From: Henriciella sp.
Lineage (GTDB): Bacteria; Pseudomonadota; Alphaproteobacteria; Caulobacterales; Hyphomonadaceae
DNA: 34,040 nucleotides
Reading direction: 5' to 3'
Assembly: GCA_017642885.1 (NCBI GenBank)
Contig: JAEPOM010000029.1
Span: 1 to 34,040 of the forward strand
The position numbers were made by a program, and so were the translations under genes. Shown here one piece after another: positions 18,527-27,011 of the stretch (positions within the stretch are counted from its first letter, which is position 1; every line of letters starts with the position of its first letter). The notes under the pieces were generated by a model that did not search any database, was not told the origin of the DNA, and saw only the letters and a list, made by a program, of their open reading frames with translations.

Positions 18527-19146
18527 CGGGATTTCGAATGTGGTTTGGGCAAGTTCAAATCGTATTTGATAGCGATCGCACGAATGAGAAAAATCGTTAC
18601 AGCGCCTAGGAATAGACTCAGTGACGCATCGAAGCTCACATTGCGCAATATCCAGAATACCAGACATCCGATCAGCGCGGCCGTGGCGTAGATGTCTTCC
18701 CGAAGCAGCATGGCTTTTTCGCCACAAACGATATCGCGGATCAATCCTCCAGCAGTCGCCGTGATTGTCCCCATTATGATCACGACAAAAATCCCGTGTC
18801 CAAAGTCTAAAGCCTTGGAGGCCCCGGTCATTGCGAAGAGAGATAAGCCAACGGCGTCAATCCAAACCAAAACGCGTAAGCGCGCCCAAAAACCGGGTGA
18901 CAGAAATGCTGCTATGCCGCCGATCATCGCGGCGAGCAAACTGATGGGATCGTTCAACCAGAACACAGGCTGATCAAGGAGAAGATCGCGAAGCGTGCCA
19001 CCACCCACAGCTGGGAGAAATGACACCACGACGATGCCAAACAGATCCATGTCCTGTCGGATCGCAACAAGCCCGCCGGAGAGCGCGAATACAAATACGC
19101 CAGCGACGTCAATTAACCGCAGGAAGATTTCCGCGTCGATCAACAT
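18523..19146 (-). CDS. TRIC-type / UPF0126 membrane protein (YicG-like)
   Basis: This 207-residue integral membrane protein has about seven hydrophobic helices. It is built from two repeats, each with a glycine-rich kinked helix: VGGGTLRDLLLDQPVFW in the first and TATAGGLIRDIVCGEKAML in the second. This is the UPF0126 family. Structurally studied bacterial members are trimeric potassium-permeable TRIC channels, while E. coli YicG has been linked to glycine transport. Its ATG overlaps the serine dehydratase stop by seven bases, so it is translated as the second gene of that operon and would share its operator. An amino-acid transport role beside serine dehydratase would make sense but is inference. 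Confidence 0.85.
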   Translation of the reverse strand: MLIDAEIFLRLIDVAGVFVFALSGGLVAIRQDMDLFGIVVVSFLPAVGGGTLRDLLLDQPVFWLNDPISLLAAMIGGIAAFLSPGFWARLRVLVWIDAVGLSLFAMTGASKALDFGHGIFVVIIMGTITATAGGLIRDIVCGEKAMLLREDIYATAALIGCLVFWILRNVSFDASLSLFLGAVTIFLIRAIAIKYDLNLPKPHSKSR

Positions 19147-20516
19147 TCCACGACATTTACAGCCAAACCACCCTGACTGGTTTCCTTGTATTTCGACGAC
19201 ATATCCAAACCGGTCTGGCGCATAGTTTCGATGACCTGATCGAGAGTCACTTTCATTGGGCCGGTTGAATGCAGGGCGAGACGGGCAGCATTGACCGCTT
19301 TGACCGCGCCGAGCGCATTGCGTTCAATGCAAGGGATTTGAACAAGTCCACCTACAGGATCGCATGTTACGCCGAGATTGTGCTCCATGCCGATCTCCGC
19401 CGCCTGAGCGATCTGTTGCGGTGTGCCTCCCCAAACTGCGGCAAGGCCTCCCGCCGCCATAGAGCAGGCGACTCCAACTTCGCCCTGGCATCCCATTTCA
19501 GCGCCGGAAATCGATGCGCGTTGCTTGTAAAGCAAGCCAATACCGCCGGCTGTCAGCAAAAATGTTTCAACATCCTGCTCTGACTTTGAACTCTCAGCGC
19601 AGTAATGTCTCAGGACTGCTGGAATTATTCCTGCAGCCCCATTTGTAGGCGCTGTCACAACTTTACCGCCGGCCGCGTTTTCTTCGTTGACCGCCATCGC
19701 GTAGGTGTTCAGCCAATCGAAAAGTTGCTCTTTCTCATTCGCCTGCGGCTGCGCGCAAAGTTTGCCCCAGAGATTAGGTGCGCGCCTGGTTACCTCGAGC
19801 GCGCCTGGAAGAGTGCCCTCGGTTTCTAATCCGCGATCGATGCAATTCATCATAACGGCCATGATTTCAGCCAATGAGGCCTTGGTCTCGTGGCGGGGTC
19901 GTTTGGCATCCTCATTCGCAAGAATAATCTCATGAATGTTCAAGGCCTCGCGTTCACAGTGCTGAAGTAATTCTGCCGCGGATCCAAATTCGAACGGGAC
20001 GGTCCCTCCTGCTGACACAAAATCTCTTTCAACGGGCCGCATTAATTGCGCTTTCGATGCAATAAAGCCACCGCCAGTCGAGTAGTACGTTTTCGAAACA
20101 AGCGTTTGGCCATCGGCATTCAGCGTGCAGCACTCCATTTCGTTAGGATGGAGATCGGCCGGTCGGTCGAAATCCATCACAATATCGCGCAGAGGGTCAA
20201 ATTCGATCTGTACTGAGGCGTTGAGTTGCAATCGCTTGCTCTCGGAGAGCATTTTCACTGCCTGATCGGCGCAATCCAAATCAATTGTTTCAGGGTCGTA
20301 TCCAAGCAATCCAAGCGTTACAGCTCTCGGAGTTGCATGCCCTTCTCCTGTGAAAGCAAGCGATCCTCTCAATATGACTTTGAGGCTTTGACCGGCAGCT
20401 GCATCTGGAGACCGAGCAACCGAATGCATGAAACGGCGAGCGATGCGCATGGGGCCAACGGTATGGGAACTGGATGGACCAATACCAACTCGAAAGACCT
20501 CTAAGACGGATAACAT
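19140..20516 (-). CDS. sdaA: L-serine ammonia-lyase, single-chain iron-sulfur type
   Basis: The enzyme deaminates L-serine to pyruvate and ammonia using a [4Fe-4S] cluster. From the chosen start it has 458 residues, a normal length for the fused beta-alpha bacterial form. The N-terminal domain begins [20 protein letters not shown]. The catalytic domain has [14 protein letters not shown] and the three conserved cysteines in [22 protein letters not shown] and VQIPCIERN. The frame extends 26 codons upstream, but [11 protein letters not shown] is the family start and GGAAAG lies about 9 bases before it; an ATG at 20540 would sit inside the operator. The operator ends 18 bases upstream. Its downstream partner is the TRIC-type protein. 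In this regulon it could turn serine released by the pathway into pyruvate, or simply couple amino-acid use to it. Confidence 0.92.
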   Translation of the reverse strand: MLSVLEVFRVGIGPSSSHTVGPMRIARRFMHSVARSPDAAAGQSLKVILRGSLAFTGEGHATPRAVTLGLLGYDPETIDLDCADQAVKMLSESKRLQLNASVQIEFDPLRDIVMDFDRPADLHPNEMECCTLNADGQTLVSKTYYSTGGGFIASKAQLMRPVERDFVSAGGTVPFEFGSAAELLQHCEREALNIHEIILANEDAKRPRHETKASLAEIMAVMMNCIDRGLETEGTLPGALEVTRRAPNLWGKLCAQPQANEKEQLFDWLNTYAMAVNEENAAGGKVVTAPTNGAAGIIPAVLRHYCAESSKSEQDVETFLLTAGGIGLLYKQRASISGAEMGCQGEVGVACSMAAGGLAAVWGGTPQQIAQAAEIGMEHNLGVTCDPVGGLVQIPCIERNALGAVKAVNAARLALHSTGPMKVTLDQVIETMRQTGLDMSSKYKETSQGGLAVNVVEC

Positions 20517-20534
20517 GAGGGCACACTTTCCATT

Positions 20535-20550
20535 TTGCATTCGAATGCAA
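20535..20550. promoter_or_regulatory. LacI-type operator between sdaA and the alpha/beta hydrolase
   Basis: TTGCATTCGAATGCAA is a perfect 16-bp palindrome with the central CG typical of LacI-family sites. It lies 18 bases before the sdaA start and 42 bases before the divergent hydrolase start, so one site may control both. On the plus strand TTGCAT could act as a -35 with a weak TTTCAT 17 bases on; for sdaA the promoter must lie further upstream, putting the site in its leader. Confidence 0.75.
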
Positions 20551-20592
20551 CATGTGCTTTCATTAAGTTCTGCTCGCGATGGAATCAATGCC

Positions 20593-21348
20593 ATGAATCA
20601 TCAATCAGTCGTCTTTCTTCCTGGTTTCATGTGCGATGACCGGTTGTTTCGACCGCAAATCGAAAGCCTTTCCCGAACCGGTATTGCTTGCTCGGTCGGC
20701 GACTTGACGCAGGCTTGTTCAATCGAACGTATGGCGCAACTGGTTCTCAAAGAAGCTCCAAAGCGGTTCGCGATCGCTGGCCTCTCCATGGGCGGAATTG
20801 TTGCGCTCGAGATTTACAAGCAGGCACCAGAGCGTATTACGCATCTGGCCCTCATGAACACGACGGCACGCGCCGATGCAGCTGGCCAAGCGCGCAAAAA
20901 GCAGCTTGGCCGGGTCGCTGCTGGCGAGTTGGATCTTGTGCTACGCGAAGAATTGAAACCGCAATATCTGGCACCCCAGAACAGAACGCCCGAGCGCCTC
21001 GAAATTCTCGAAGCCATGGGTGTGGGACTTGGTGAAGACGTCTTCTGCCGACAAACCATGGCCTTGACCATTCGAGGCTCCTACCTGGAAACCGCAGCGA
21101 GCGTGCTTTGCCCAACTCTGATTATCGCCGGCGCTGAGGACAGGGTTTGTCCGTTGGACCGTCACGAAGAGATCGCCAGTCGAATTGAACAGGCGCGTCT
21201 GACCATACTTCCGGATTGCGGGCATATCTCTACTTTGGAGCAGCCAGAGGCGGTATCTGCGGCCATCACTGAGCTTCTCAAACAACCAGCAGCTCAGGCT
21301 ACGCGTAGCGGAAACTGCAAACTGGAAGTGGTAAAAACACCAAATTGA
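20593..21348 (+). CDS. Alpha/beta-fold hydrolase
   Basis: This 251-residue cytoplasmic hydrolase has the oxyanion-hole strand VVFLPGFMCDD near the N-terminus, the nucleophile elbow GLSMGG (serine near residue 65), the acid in IIAGAEDRVCP and the catalytic histidine in DCGHISTLEQPE. The size and layout fit small esterase, lactonase or ring-fission hydrolases. The frame is open well upstream (from 20428), but that part crosses the operator and the divergent sdaA start and is not protein-like, so the ATG at 20593 is preferred. Its TGA stop lies within the next operator, directly ahead of the cupin gene. Probably opens an ester or lactone intermediate; the substrate is not readable from sequence. 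Confidence 0.88.
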   Translation: MNHQSVVFLPGFMCDDRLFRPQIESLSRTGIACSVGDLTQACSIERMAQLVLKEAPKRFAIAGLSMGGIVALEIYKQAPERITHLALMNTTARADAAGQARKKQLGRVAAGELDLVLREELKPQYLAPQNRTPERLEILEAMGVGLGEDVFCRQTMALTIRGSYLETAASVLCPTLIIAGAEDRVCPLDRHEEIASRIEQARLTILPDCGHISTLEQPEAVSAAITELLKQPAAQATRSGNCKLEVVKTPN

Positions 21349-21372
21349 CTTCGAATGCAAAAGTGCTAAGCA
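21345..21372 (+). promoter_or_regulatory. LacI-type operator and predicted promoter of the cupin operon
   Basis: The site TTGACTTCGAATGCAA spans 21345-21360. Its first six bases are a good -35 (TTGACT), and 16 bases later TAAGCA (21367-21372) follows an extended TG (TGCTAAGCA). The same arrangement occurs ahead of the histidinol-dehydrogenase-like gene. The hydrolase stop codon is inside the site. It lies 34 bases before the cupin start and should control the cupin-SDR-SnoaL-amidohydrolase operon. Confidence 0.75.
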
Positions 21373-21394
21373 TAGGCAGAGAAGGATTGTTGCC

Positions 21395-22387
21395 ATGCCA
21401 GATACTGTTGTACAGGAACGCTCACGAATCGAAGATCGAATTGTTCGCTATGCCGATCTTGAGCCATGCTATGACGCGTTTATCGACACCCGCACGCCGG
21501 GGTCGGACAAGAAAGAGAATTTCACGATTATCGGCCCGGGCGTTTCGGAAAATCCGAACCAGCATGTCCACATTGCGGAGCCACACGGATTCAATATAGG
21601 CGGCGCACGCCAGCCGCCACGCTGCACCAATTCACAGCACAGCCATCAAACTGTTGAAGTTTTCTATGTTCACACAGGGCAGTGGCGATTTGACCTCGGT
21701 GAACATGCTGATGACGCTCAAATCTGCTTGGGGCCGGGAGATCTGATTTCGATTCCGACCAACGTGTTCCGCGGCTTCACGAATACAGGCGAAAGCGATG
21801 GGTTCCTTTGGGCAGTGCTCGGCGGGGACGACCCTGGCCATGTTTTGTGGGCTCCAAAAGTCTTCGATATGGCGCGGGACTATGGCTTGCTTCTTCTTGA
21901 AGACGGTATGCTGATTGATATCAATAAAGGCGAGAAGGTTCCTGCTGGCAAAGCGGTGATGCCAGTCACAACAGAAGCGCAAGTCGCTGCGCTTGACGTC
22001 TTCAGCAATGCCCAGTTGGAAGCGTGCGTTATTCGATCTGGTGCCAGCGTCAATTTCGGACCGTTCAACACGATCAAAGGCGTCCGCGAAACCGAACTCA
22101 TTGGTCCAAAGCCGATCGATTGGTCACATGGATTCACGCTTAACGAGATAGAGATCGAGGCAAGCGCGACGATTCCTTCTCACCGAATGCAAGTTGCTGA
22201 CGTCTATTTCGTGCAGACTGGGAAAATAATTGTGTCCATCGATGATGAGAAAACCATCCTGACAGCTGGCGACACCATCACGTTTCCGGTCGGGACACGG
22301 CGATCTTTCACGAATGCGAACGATGTCGCCGCTCGCATAGTGGCGGTTCGCGGCGGTGACAAGAATCCAGAGATCGAGTGGATATGA
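21395..22387 (+). CDS. Double-cupin protein
   Basis: This 330-residue protein has two cupin barrels. The first (about residues 65-150) has the metal-binding pattern HSHQTVEVFYVHTG and PGDLISIPTNVFRGF. The fourth ligand position of classical cupins appears to be Arg rather than His. The second (about 240-325) has PSHRMQVADVYFVQTGK and AGDTITFPVGTRRSF, with a poorer metal set. Such bicupins include gentisate-type dioxygenases, isomerases and proteins without known activity, so a ring-cleaving role is possible but unproven. AGAAGGA lies 7 bases before the ATG. It is the first gene of a four-gene operon with overlaps or short gaps, and its stop overlaps the SDR start. Confidence 0.75.
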   Translation: MPDTVVQERSRIEDRIVRYADLEPCYDAFIDTRTPGSDKKENFTIIGPGVSENPNQHVHIAEPHGFNIGGARQPPRCTNSQHSHQTVEVFYVHTGQWRFDLGEHADDAQICLGPGDLISIPTNVFRGFTNTGESDGFLWAVLGGDDPGHVLWAPKVFDMARDYGLLLLEDGMLIDINKGEKVPAGKAVMPVTTEAQVAALDVFSNAQLEACVIRSGASVNFGPFNTIKGVRETELIGPKPIDWSHGFTLNEIEIEASATIPSHRMQVADVYFVQTGKIIVSIDDEKTILTAGDTITFPVGTRRSFTNANDVAARIVAVRGGDKNPEIEWI

Positions 22388-23109
22388 ACCAAGAACTGAG
22401 CGGCAAGCGCGCCGTCGTCACTGGCGCCAGTCGCGGCATAGGCCGGGCCATCTGTGAAACCCTGCACCGCGCTGGCGCGATAATTATCCCGGTGGCACGC
22501 CCATCAGACGCGATGGACGACCTTGTCGCAGCCTGTCCAGAGCGCTGCGAACCTTGGACCGGCGACGCCGCCTCCGATGAGCTGCTCGATTTCATCGCGG
22601 GGCAAGACCGCGTTGACATTCTAGTCAATAATGTTGGCACAAACATTCCAAAGCCGATGATTGACGTCGCTGACCAAGACCTGGACCGGATGCTCGATCT
22701 GAATGTTCGCACCACCTATCGCGTGTCGCGCGCCGCGCTGGTTGCCATGCCAAACGGGGGTCGTATCGCTCATATCAGCTCACAGATGGGACATGTCGGC
22801 TCACCCAATCGTACGGTCTATTGCATGACCAAGCACGCGATTGAGGGGCTGACCAAAGCGATGGCCGTCGAACTTGCTGAGAAAGGCATTCGCGTAAATT
22901 CGGTTGCGCCGACCTTTGTCGAGACGCCGATGACGAAGCCGATGCTGGATGACCCCGAGTTTTCCGCCTTCGTGAAACGAATGATCCCGCTCGGAACGGT
23001 CGCCAGCACGGAAGACATTGCCGAAGCGGTGCTCTATCTATGCGGCCCGGCCGGCAAGATGATTACCGGCCATTCTCTCGTGGTCGATGGCGGCTGGACC
23101 GCGCATTAG
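22384..23109 (+). CDS. Short-chain dehydrogenase/reductase
   Basis: This 241-residue classical SDR has the nucleotide-binding TGASRGIG at residues 14-21 (from ATG 22384), the structural motif VNNVGTN, the catalytic serine in HISSQMG and the YxxxK pair in YCMTK. The C-terminal GHSLVVDGGWT is typical. It should oxidise a secondary alcohol or reduce a ketone with NAD(P). The ATG overlaps the cupin stop by four bases (ATGA); a GTG two codons earlier is possible. Similar SDRs work as sugar or hydroxy-acid dehydrogenases next to amidohydrolase-type lactonases, which fits the gene two positions downstream. Confidence 0.9.
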   Translation: MNQELSGKRAVVTGASRGIGRAICETLHRAGAIIIPVARPSDAMDDLVAACPERCEPWTGDAASDELLDFIAGQDRVDILVNNVGTNIPKPMIDVADQDLDRMLDLNVRTTYRVSRAALVAMPNGGRIAHISSQMGHVGSPNRTVYCMTKHAIEGLTKAMAVELAEKGIRVNSVAPTFVETPMTKPMLDDPEFSAFVKRMIPLGTVASTEDIAEAVLYLCGPAGKMITGHSLVVDGGWTAH

Positions 23110-23117
23110 GGGTAAAA

Positions 23118-24185
23118 ATGAGCACGAAACCGATCACCCACGTCGCTACGACGGATATCACCGAGATGATGAAACCCGGCGAAGGCAGGCGCATGGATCT
23201 CCCTGGTTTCGACGCAGAGTTCGTCGATTTTCCGCACTACATTGTTCGTATTACGGAACGGATCTGGCACGATCGCGACGTTGAGAAATGCCTCGATTGG
23301 TACGCAGAAGACTGCGCCATTCATACTATGGCGGGTGACATTGTCGGCGCGCAGACCGTCGTCCAGAACACGTGGGCTACACTGAAAGCATTTCCGGATC
23401 GCCGCCTAGACGCAGACAATGTGATCTGGTCCGATGAAGGCGATGACGCGTTCTATTCCTCGCACCTGATTACCTCCAAGATGACCAATGAGGGTCCAAG
23501 CGAATTTGGGCCTGTCACCGGAAAGCAGATCCGCGTTCAGACGATTGCAGAATGCTTGTGTAAGGATAACCGCGTCATCGAAGAATGGCTGGTGAGAGAC
23601 AATCTCGCCGCTGTGCAGCAGCTTGGGTTCGATCCCGATCGCGTCGCCAGAGAGCAGGCGCAAGCGGATAAAGTGAACAGTTTTTCCCTGATTGATTTTC
23701 ATGCCGCAAACCGCGAGGCAGTTCTTGCAGGAGATTCGGTGTCGACGGACCAGTCCGACGCCGTTGGCATCGCTGCTAACGCTCTTCGCGCGTCGTTTGC
23801 CACACCCGATTTGGACCGGTTGCGCGACGTCTATGATTTCCGTGTTCAGGCACACTATCCAGGCGACGTCTCACTTTATGGGCCCGACCAGGTCCAAAGC
23901 TGGTGCGCCGGCCTACGCAAGGCCTTCCCGGACTTGACTGTATCGATCGATCATGTCGCCGACATTCCGTATCTTGGAACGGCGCGCGACGTTTCATTGC
24001 GCTGGGCCGCAACGGGAACCCATGGCGGCGCCGGGCGATATGGTCCTCCGAGCAACGCACCCATATACATCCTCGGGGTTACGCACTTCCGGGTTATGAA
24101 CGGGCGGGTGCGCGAGCAGATCACGATTTGGGATGACATCGCGCTTCGCCGCCAGATCGCCAGCGCGAGATATCAGGGTGGGTGA
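23118..24185 (+). CDS. Double SnoaL-like (NTF2-fold) protein, third copy
   Basis: This 355-residue protein has two SnoaL-like halves. The first is about residues 35-190 and includes ERIWHDRDVEKCLDWYAED, CAIHTMAGDIVGAQTVV and VIEEWLVRDNLAAVQQLG. The second is about 215-350 and includes YGPDQVQSWCAGLRKAFPDL, YILGVTHFRVMNGRV and REQITIWDDIALRRQI. It is more distant from the 16.3 and 17.5 kb proteins than they are from each other, but has the same architecture and length. The ATG at 23118 has AGGGG about 6 bases before it; the frame is open further upstream only because it overlaps the SDR. The reaction is unknown; a cyclase, isomerase or hydratase-like role is reasonable. Confidence 0.8.
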   Translation: MSTKPITHVATTDITEMMKPGEGRRMDLPGFDAEFVDFPHYIVRITERIWHDRDVEKCLDWYAEDCAIHTMAGDIVGAQTVVQNTWATLKAFPDRRLDADNVIWSDEGDDAFYSSHLITSKMTNEGPSEFGPVTGKQIRVQTIAECLCKDNRVIEEWLVRDNLAAVQQLGFDPDRVAREQAQADKVNSFSLIDFHAANREAVLAGDSVSTDQSDAVGIAANALRASFATPDLDRLRDVYDFRVQAHYPGDVSLYGPDQVQSWCAGLRKAFPDLTVSIDHVADIPYLGTARDVSLRWAATGTHGGAGRYGPPSNAPIYILGVTHFRVMNGRVREQITIWDDIALRRQIASARYQGG

Positions 24186-25074
24186 CCTGCCTTATATCGT
24201 CGATGCTCACCACCATCTGTGGGACCTCGACGCCTGTCGACACACCTGGCTCGCCGAGCGCGGCGTCGTGAGGTTCTTTGGTGATCCGGCTCCGATCCAG
24301 AAGAATTACCATGTCAGCGATTTGCGCGAAGATTTCGGCAAGCTTCCGATCAAGAAGTCCGTCCATATCCAGGTCGGCGTTGAGGTGGATGACAGCATCA
24401 ACGAGACGGACTGGCTGCAGCGCCAGGCGGATCAATTTGGATTGCCGACCGCAATCATTCCGTTCTGTGATCTCACGAGCGATACGGTCGAAGCCGATCT
24501 AGACGCACATCTGGCGCATTCTGCTGTTCGGGGCGTTCGCCAGATCATTGGGCGCAGCGCTGAAGAGGACCGCAAGACGGGCACCTCAGCATTGCTTGGA
24601 AACCAGGATTTCAAACGCGGTCTAAACGTGCTAGCGAGCAAGGGCCTGTCTTTTGACCTGCAGCTCACGCCGCCCCTGATGCAAGCATCCGCTGCACTGT
24701 TAGCCGACATCCCGGATCTAAAGGTCGCGCTGTGTCATGGCGGCTCGCTCAGCACATTTGATCAGGCCAGTCTCGACGAATGGACTCGCGGGCTGAAAGC
24801 GCTGGCAAACCTTCCAAACGTGATTTGCAAACTGTCCGGTTTTGGCATGTTTCAACACGATTGGACGCCGGAAAGCGTCGCCCCGCTAATCCACCGGGCG
24901 ATTGAAATCTTTGGCCCGGACCGGGTTGCGTTCGGGTCAAATTTTCCGGTCGATAAGCTCTATGCATCCTATGGCGACACGATGGGTGCATATCTGAACA
25001 TTTGCGATGCGTACTCGCCGAGCGAGCGCGATCAGATGTTCCGATCTGTGGCGGAGCGCTTTTATCGGATCTAG
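24178..25074 (+). CDS. Amidohydrolase-2 family metal-dependent hydrolase (lactonase-like)
   Basis: This 298-residue TIM-barrel hydrolase has the N-terminal metal motif DAHHHLWD, a mid-protein HIQVGVEV strand, the histidine in LCHGGS and the aspartate in FGSNFPVD. These are the hallmarks of the amidohydrolase-2 group that includes fuconolactonase and 2-pyrone-4,6-dicarboxylate hydrolase. It probably hydrolyses a lactone formed by the SDR. I prefer the GTG at 24178, whose first bases overlap the SnoaL stop and after which the protein-like part begins (GDLPYIVDAHHHLW). An ATG at 24133 would add 15 residues that overlap the preceding gene. Its last four bases, CTAG, also form the stop of the convergent aldolase. 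Confidence 0.85.
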   Translation: MGDLPYIVDAHHHLWDLDACRHTWLAERGVVRFFGDPAPIQKNYHVSDLREDFGKLPIKKSVHIQVGVEVDDSINETDWLQRQADQFGLPTAIIPFCDLTSDTVEADLDAHLAHSAVRGVRQIIGRSAEEDRKTGTSALLGNQDFKRGLNVLASKGLSFDLQLTPPLMQASAALLADIPDLKVALCHGGSLSTFDQASLDEWTRGLKALANLPNVICKLSGFGMFQHDWTPESVAPLIHRAIEIFGPDRVAFGSNFPVDKLYASYGDTMGAYLNICDAYSPSERDQMFRSVAERFYRI

Positions 25075-25829
25075 AAGTGAGATCGAACCTGCGCCGTCAT
25101 TTGCGCAGCGCCGGACAGCATAAACCCATGATCTGACCCGAGCAGAAAAAGGCTCGCACCAGCAGCGCGCCATTTTGGCAACTCATCCAAGTTCCCCGTG
25201 AACATGCCAATCGTGACACCTGCCTCACTACCCTTGGCACAGATGGCTTCAACGGCTTCGATTACCTGAGGGTCGTTAGGTCCTTTAGCGCTTAGCGAGA
25301 CCGACAAGTCAGCCCGTCCAATAAAAAAGGCGTCGATAGTGGAGGCTGCGAAAATCGCATCGAGATTGTCGAGCGCTTCAGCGTCTTCGATTTGCGCGAT
25401 GACCACCGTTTCCTCAGCACTTCTAGCTTTGTGTTCGGCCATACTCCGCGCGCCATAACCTGCCGCCCGAGATGACCCAGCATAACCGCGACCGGTTCCG
25501 AAATGTGCATTTCCGGCCAAGGCTTCAGCATCACCGCCCGTTATCACATGCGGCACCAAAACACCCGTCGCCCCACAGTCGAGCGCGTTGAGAATGTGCT
25601 CAGGCCGATTGGCCGGCACGCGGACGAGGCTTGGCTTGCCCACATGCTGTAAAGCGAGCACGCAATTATTGATGTCACCGCGATCAAACGGCGAATGTTC
25701 GGCATCAAGACAGATAAGATCCAGGTCGCTGCGGCCCAGGACCTCGCAAATCATCGCCGATGGTGTCTTCAAAAACGTACCGACAAGAGGCGTCTGATCG
25801 CGGAGTTTTTGCTTCAAACTCATGCCCAC
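25071..25829 (-). CDS. HpcH/HpaI-family aldolase
   Basis: This 252-residue class II, metal-dependent aldolase cleaves 2-keto-3-deoxy or 4-hydroxy-2-keto acids to pyruvate plus an aldehyde. Family motifs are GTFLKTPSAMICEVLG at the start, CLDAEHSPFD, GVLVPHV, SSRAAGYGA, the metal-binding glutamate in IAQIEDAEAL, and FFIGRADLSVSL. Its start overlaps the end of the MetE-like gene by 10 bases, so it is the last gene of the minus-strand operon; its TAG shares four bases with the amidohydrolase stop. It would supply the carbon-carbon cleavage step of the pathway, yielding pyruvate. Confidence 0.9.
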   Translation of the reverse strand: MGMSLKQKLRDQTPLVGTFLKTPSAMICEVLGRSDLDLICLDAEHSPFDRGDINNCVLALQHVGKPSLVRVPANRPEHILNALDCGATGVLVPHVITGGDAEALAGNAHFGTGRGYAGSSRAAGYGARSMAEHKARSAEETVVIAQIEDAEALDNLDAIFAASTIDAFFIGRADLSVSLSAKGPNDPQVIEAVEAICAKGSEAGVTIGMFTGNLDELPKWRAAGASLFLLGSDHGFMLSGAAQMTAQVRSHF

Positions 25830-26974
25830 AACCTCTCGGACGCCAGCGCCGCACCCTCGGCCAGCGCGCCCAGCTTCGCATAGACAATATCCTCATCAAC
25901 CGCCCCGAACCCGGCAAATGTCGAGAAGCCGCAATCGGTTCCGGCGATCACGCGCTCTTTGCCGACAATGTCGGTAAAGCGTTCGATCCGTTGCGCGACC
26001 AATTCAGGATGCTCGATGAAATTCGTGGTGGAGTCGATTACTCCTGGGATGAGGATTTTGTCTTTTAGCTCGCCGCGCTTTTCGGCGTCCGCGAAGACAG
26101 TCCATTCATGACCGTGGCGAGGATTGGCGTTCTCGAATAAGAGACCTTGTGGTTTCGCTTTGAGCGCGACAGGCAACACCTCGTCCATCGGAGCATCACA
26201 ATGGTGTGGCCCTTCGTAATTGCCCCAGCAGATATGCATCCGCACCCGATCGCCAGGTACATTCCGCAAGGCATGGTTCAGCACTTCCACATGCTGACTG
26301 GCAAGGCGGTGATAGTCTTCTAGCGGTTTGTCCTTGAACATCATATGACGGCCGAGACCGAGGTCTGGCGTGTCGAGTTGCAAGATGTGGCCAGCCTCAA
26401 CAATCGCCTCATATTCTGGGCGCATCGCCTCGGCCAACGCCTCCAGGTACTCATCCTGTGTTCCGTAGAACTCATTCGGTTGGAACAATGCGATCACGCC
26501 GGGGCTTGCCGCGTTCATAAAGCTATCGCTGTGTCCTGCCCCGTCCAGCGCGTCAGCCAAATGGCGCAAGTCTGCCTCGAGAGGCGCCATGCTTTTGACC
26601 TTGATCTCACCGACGCATTTTGGCCGCCGATAAGTTGGCGTCCCCCCACCCTTGGCCTGCCGTTCGAGAAATCCAGGAAATTCTTCGAGATCCGCTGGCG
26701 CGCGCCGGGGACTGTCGCCGTCAAACCCTGTGATTCGGTCCTTGATATACGTCGCGTAGGAGATTTTGCTCATCTCACCGTCGCTGATAATGTCGACCGA
26801 AGACTCTCTCTGACGTTTCACGGTCTCAGAAACAGCGCTCGAAATGACAGCATCAAATTCTGATTGATCGATCTGCTCACCAGCTTCGTGACCAAATACC
26901 AAGTCGGTGACAGACTTGGACCTTGGCAAACTACCGACATGTGTCGTGAGAATTCGATCCTGGCTAATTTTCAT
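25820..26974 (-). CDS. Stand-alone MetE catalytic-domain protein
   Basis: This 384-residue protein corresponds to the C-terminal TIM-barrel of cobalamin-independent methionine synthase; the N-terminal MetE half is absent. The start TTHVGSLPRS and the zinc ligands are visible: H and C in HICWGNYEG, the glutamate in LLFENANPRHGHE, and the cysteine in IAGTDCGFS. The enzyme could transfer a methyl group to a thiol, or act on another thiol or C-S compound; its place in a catabolic operon argues against housekeeping methionine synthesis. GGAG lies about 10 bases before the ATG, and a LacI-type operator is 17 bases upstream. It overlaps the aldolase start. A methylated or thioether substrate for the regulon is an attractive but unproven idea. 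Confidence 0.85.
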   Translation of the reverse strand: MKISQDRILTTHVGSLPRSKSVTDLVFGHEAGEQIDQSEFDAVISSAVSETVKRQRESSVDIISDGEMSKISYATYIKDRITGFDGDSPRRAPADLEEFPGFLERQAKGGGTPTYRRPKCVGEIKVKSMAPLEADLRHLADALDGAGHSDSFMNAASPGVIALFQPNEFYGTQDEYLEALAEAMRPEYEAIVEAGHILQLDTPDLGLGRHMMFKDKPLEDYHRLASQHVEVLNHALRNVPGDRVRMHICWGNYEGPHHCDAPMDEVLPVALKAKPQGLLFENANPRHGHEWTVFADAEKRGELKDKILIPGVIDSTTNFIEHPELVAQRIERFTDIVGKERVIAGTDCGFSTFAGFGAVDEDIVYAKLGALAEGAALASERLWA

Positions 26975-26991
26975 GACGCTTCACTCCGAAT

Positions 26992-27007
26992 ATGCATTCG
27001 AAGTCAT
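26992..27007 (-). promoter_or_regulatory. LacI-type operator ahead of the MetE-like gene
   Basis: ATGCATTCGAAGTCAT is the asymmetric version of the regulon palindrome, with one TGCATTC half and one TGACTTC half around the central CG. It sits between the repressor stop (27012) and the MetE-like start (26974), so close to the ribosome site that it may block transcription coming from upstream rather than a promoter of its own. Confidence 0.65.
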
Positions 27008-27011
27008 ACGT

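Noticed and set aside
18533-18540. TTCGAATG, resembling half of the LacI-type operator
   Set aside because: It lies inside the 3' end of the TRIC-type gene, lacks the outer TGCA/TGAC bases and is not upstream of a gene.
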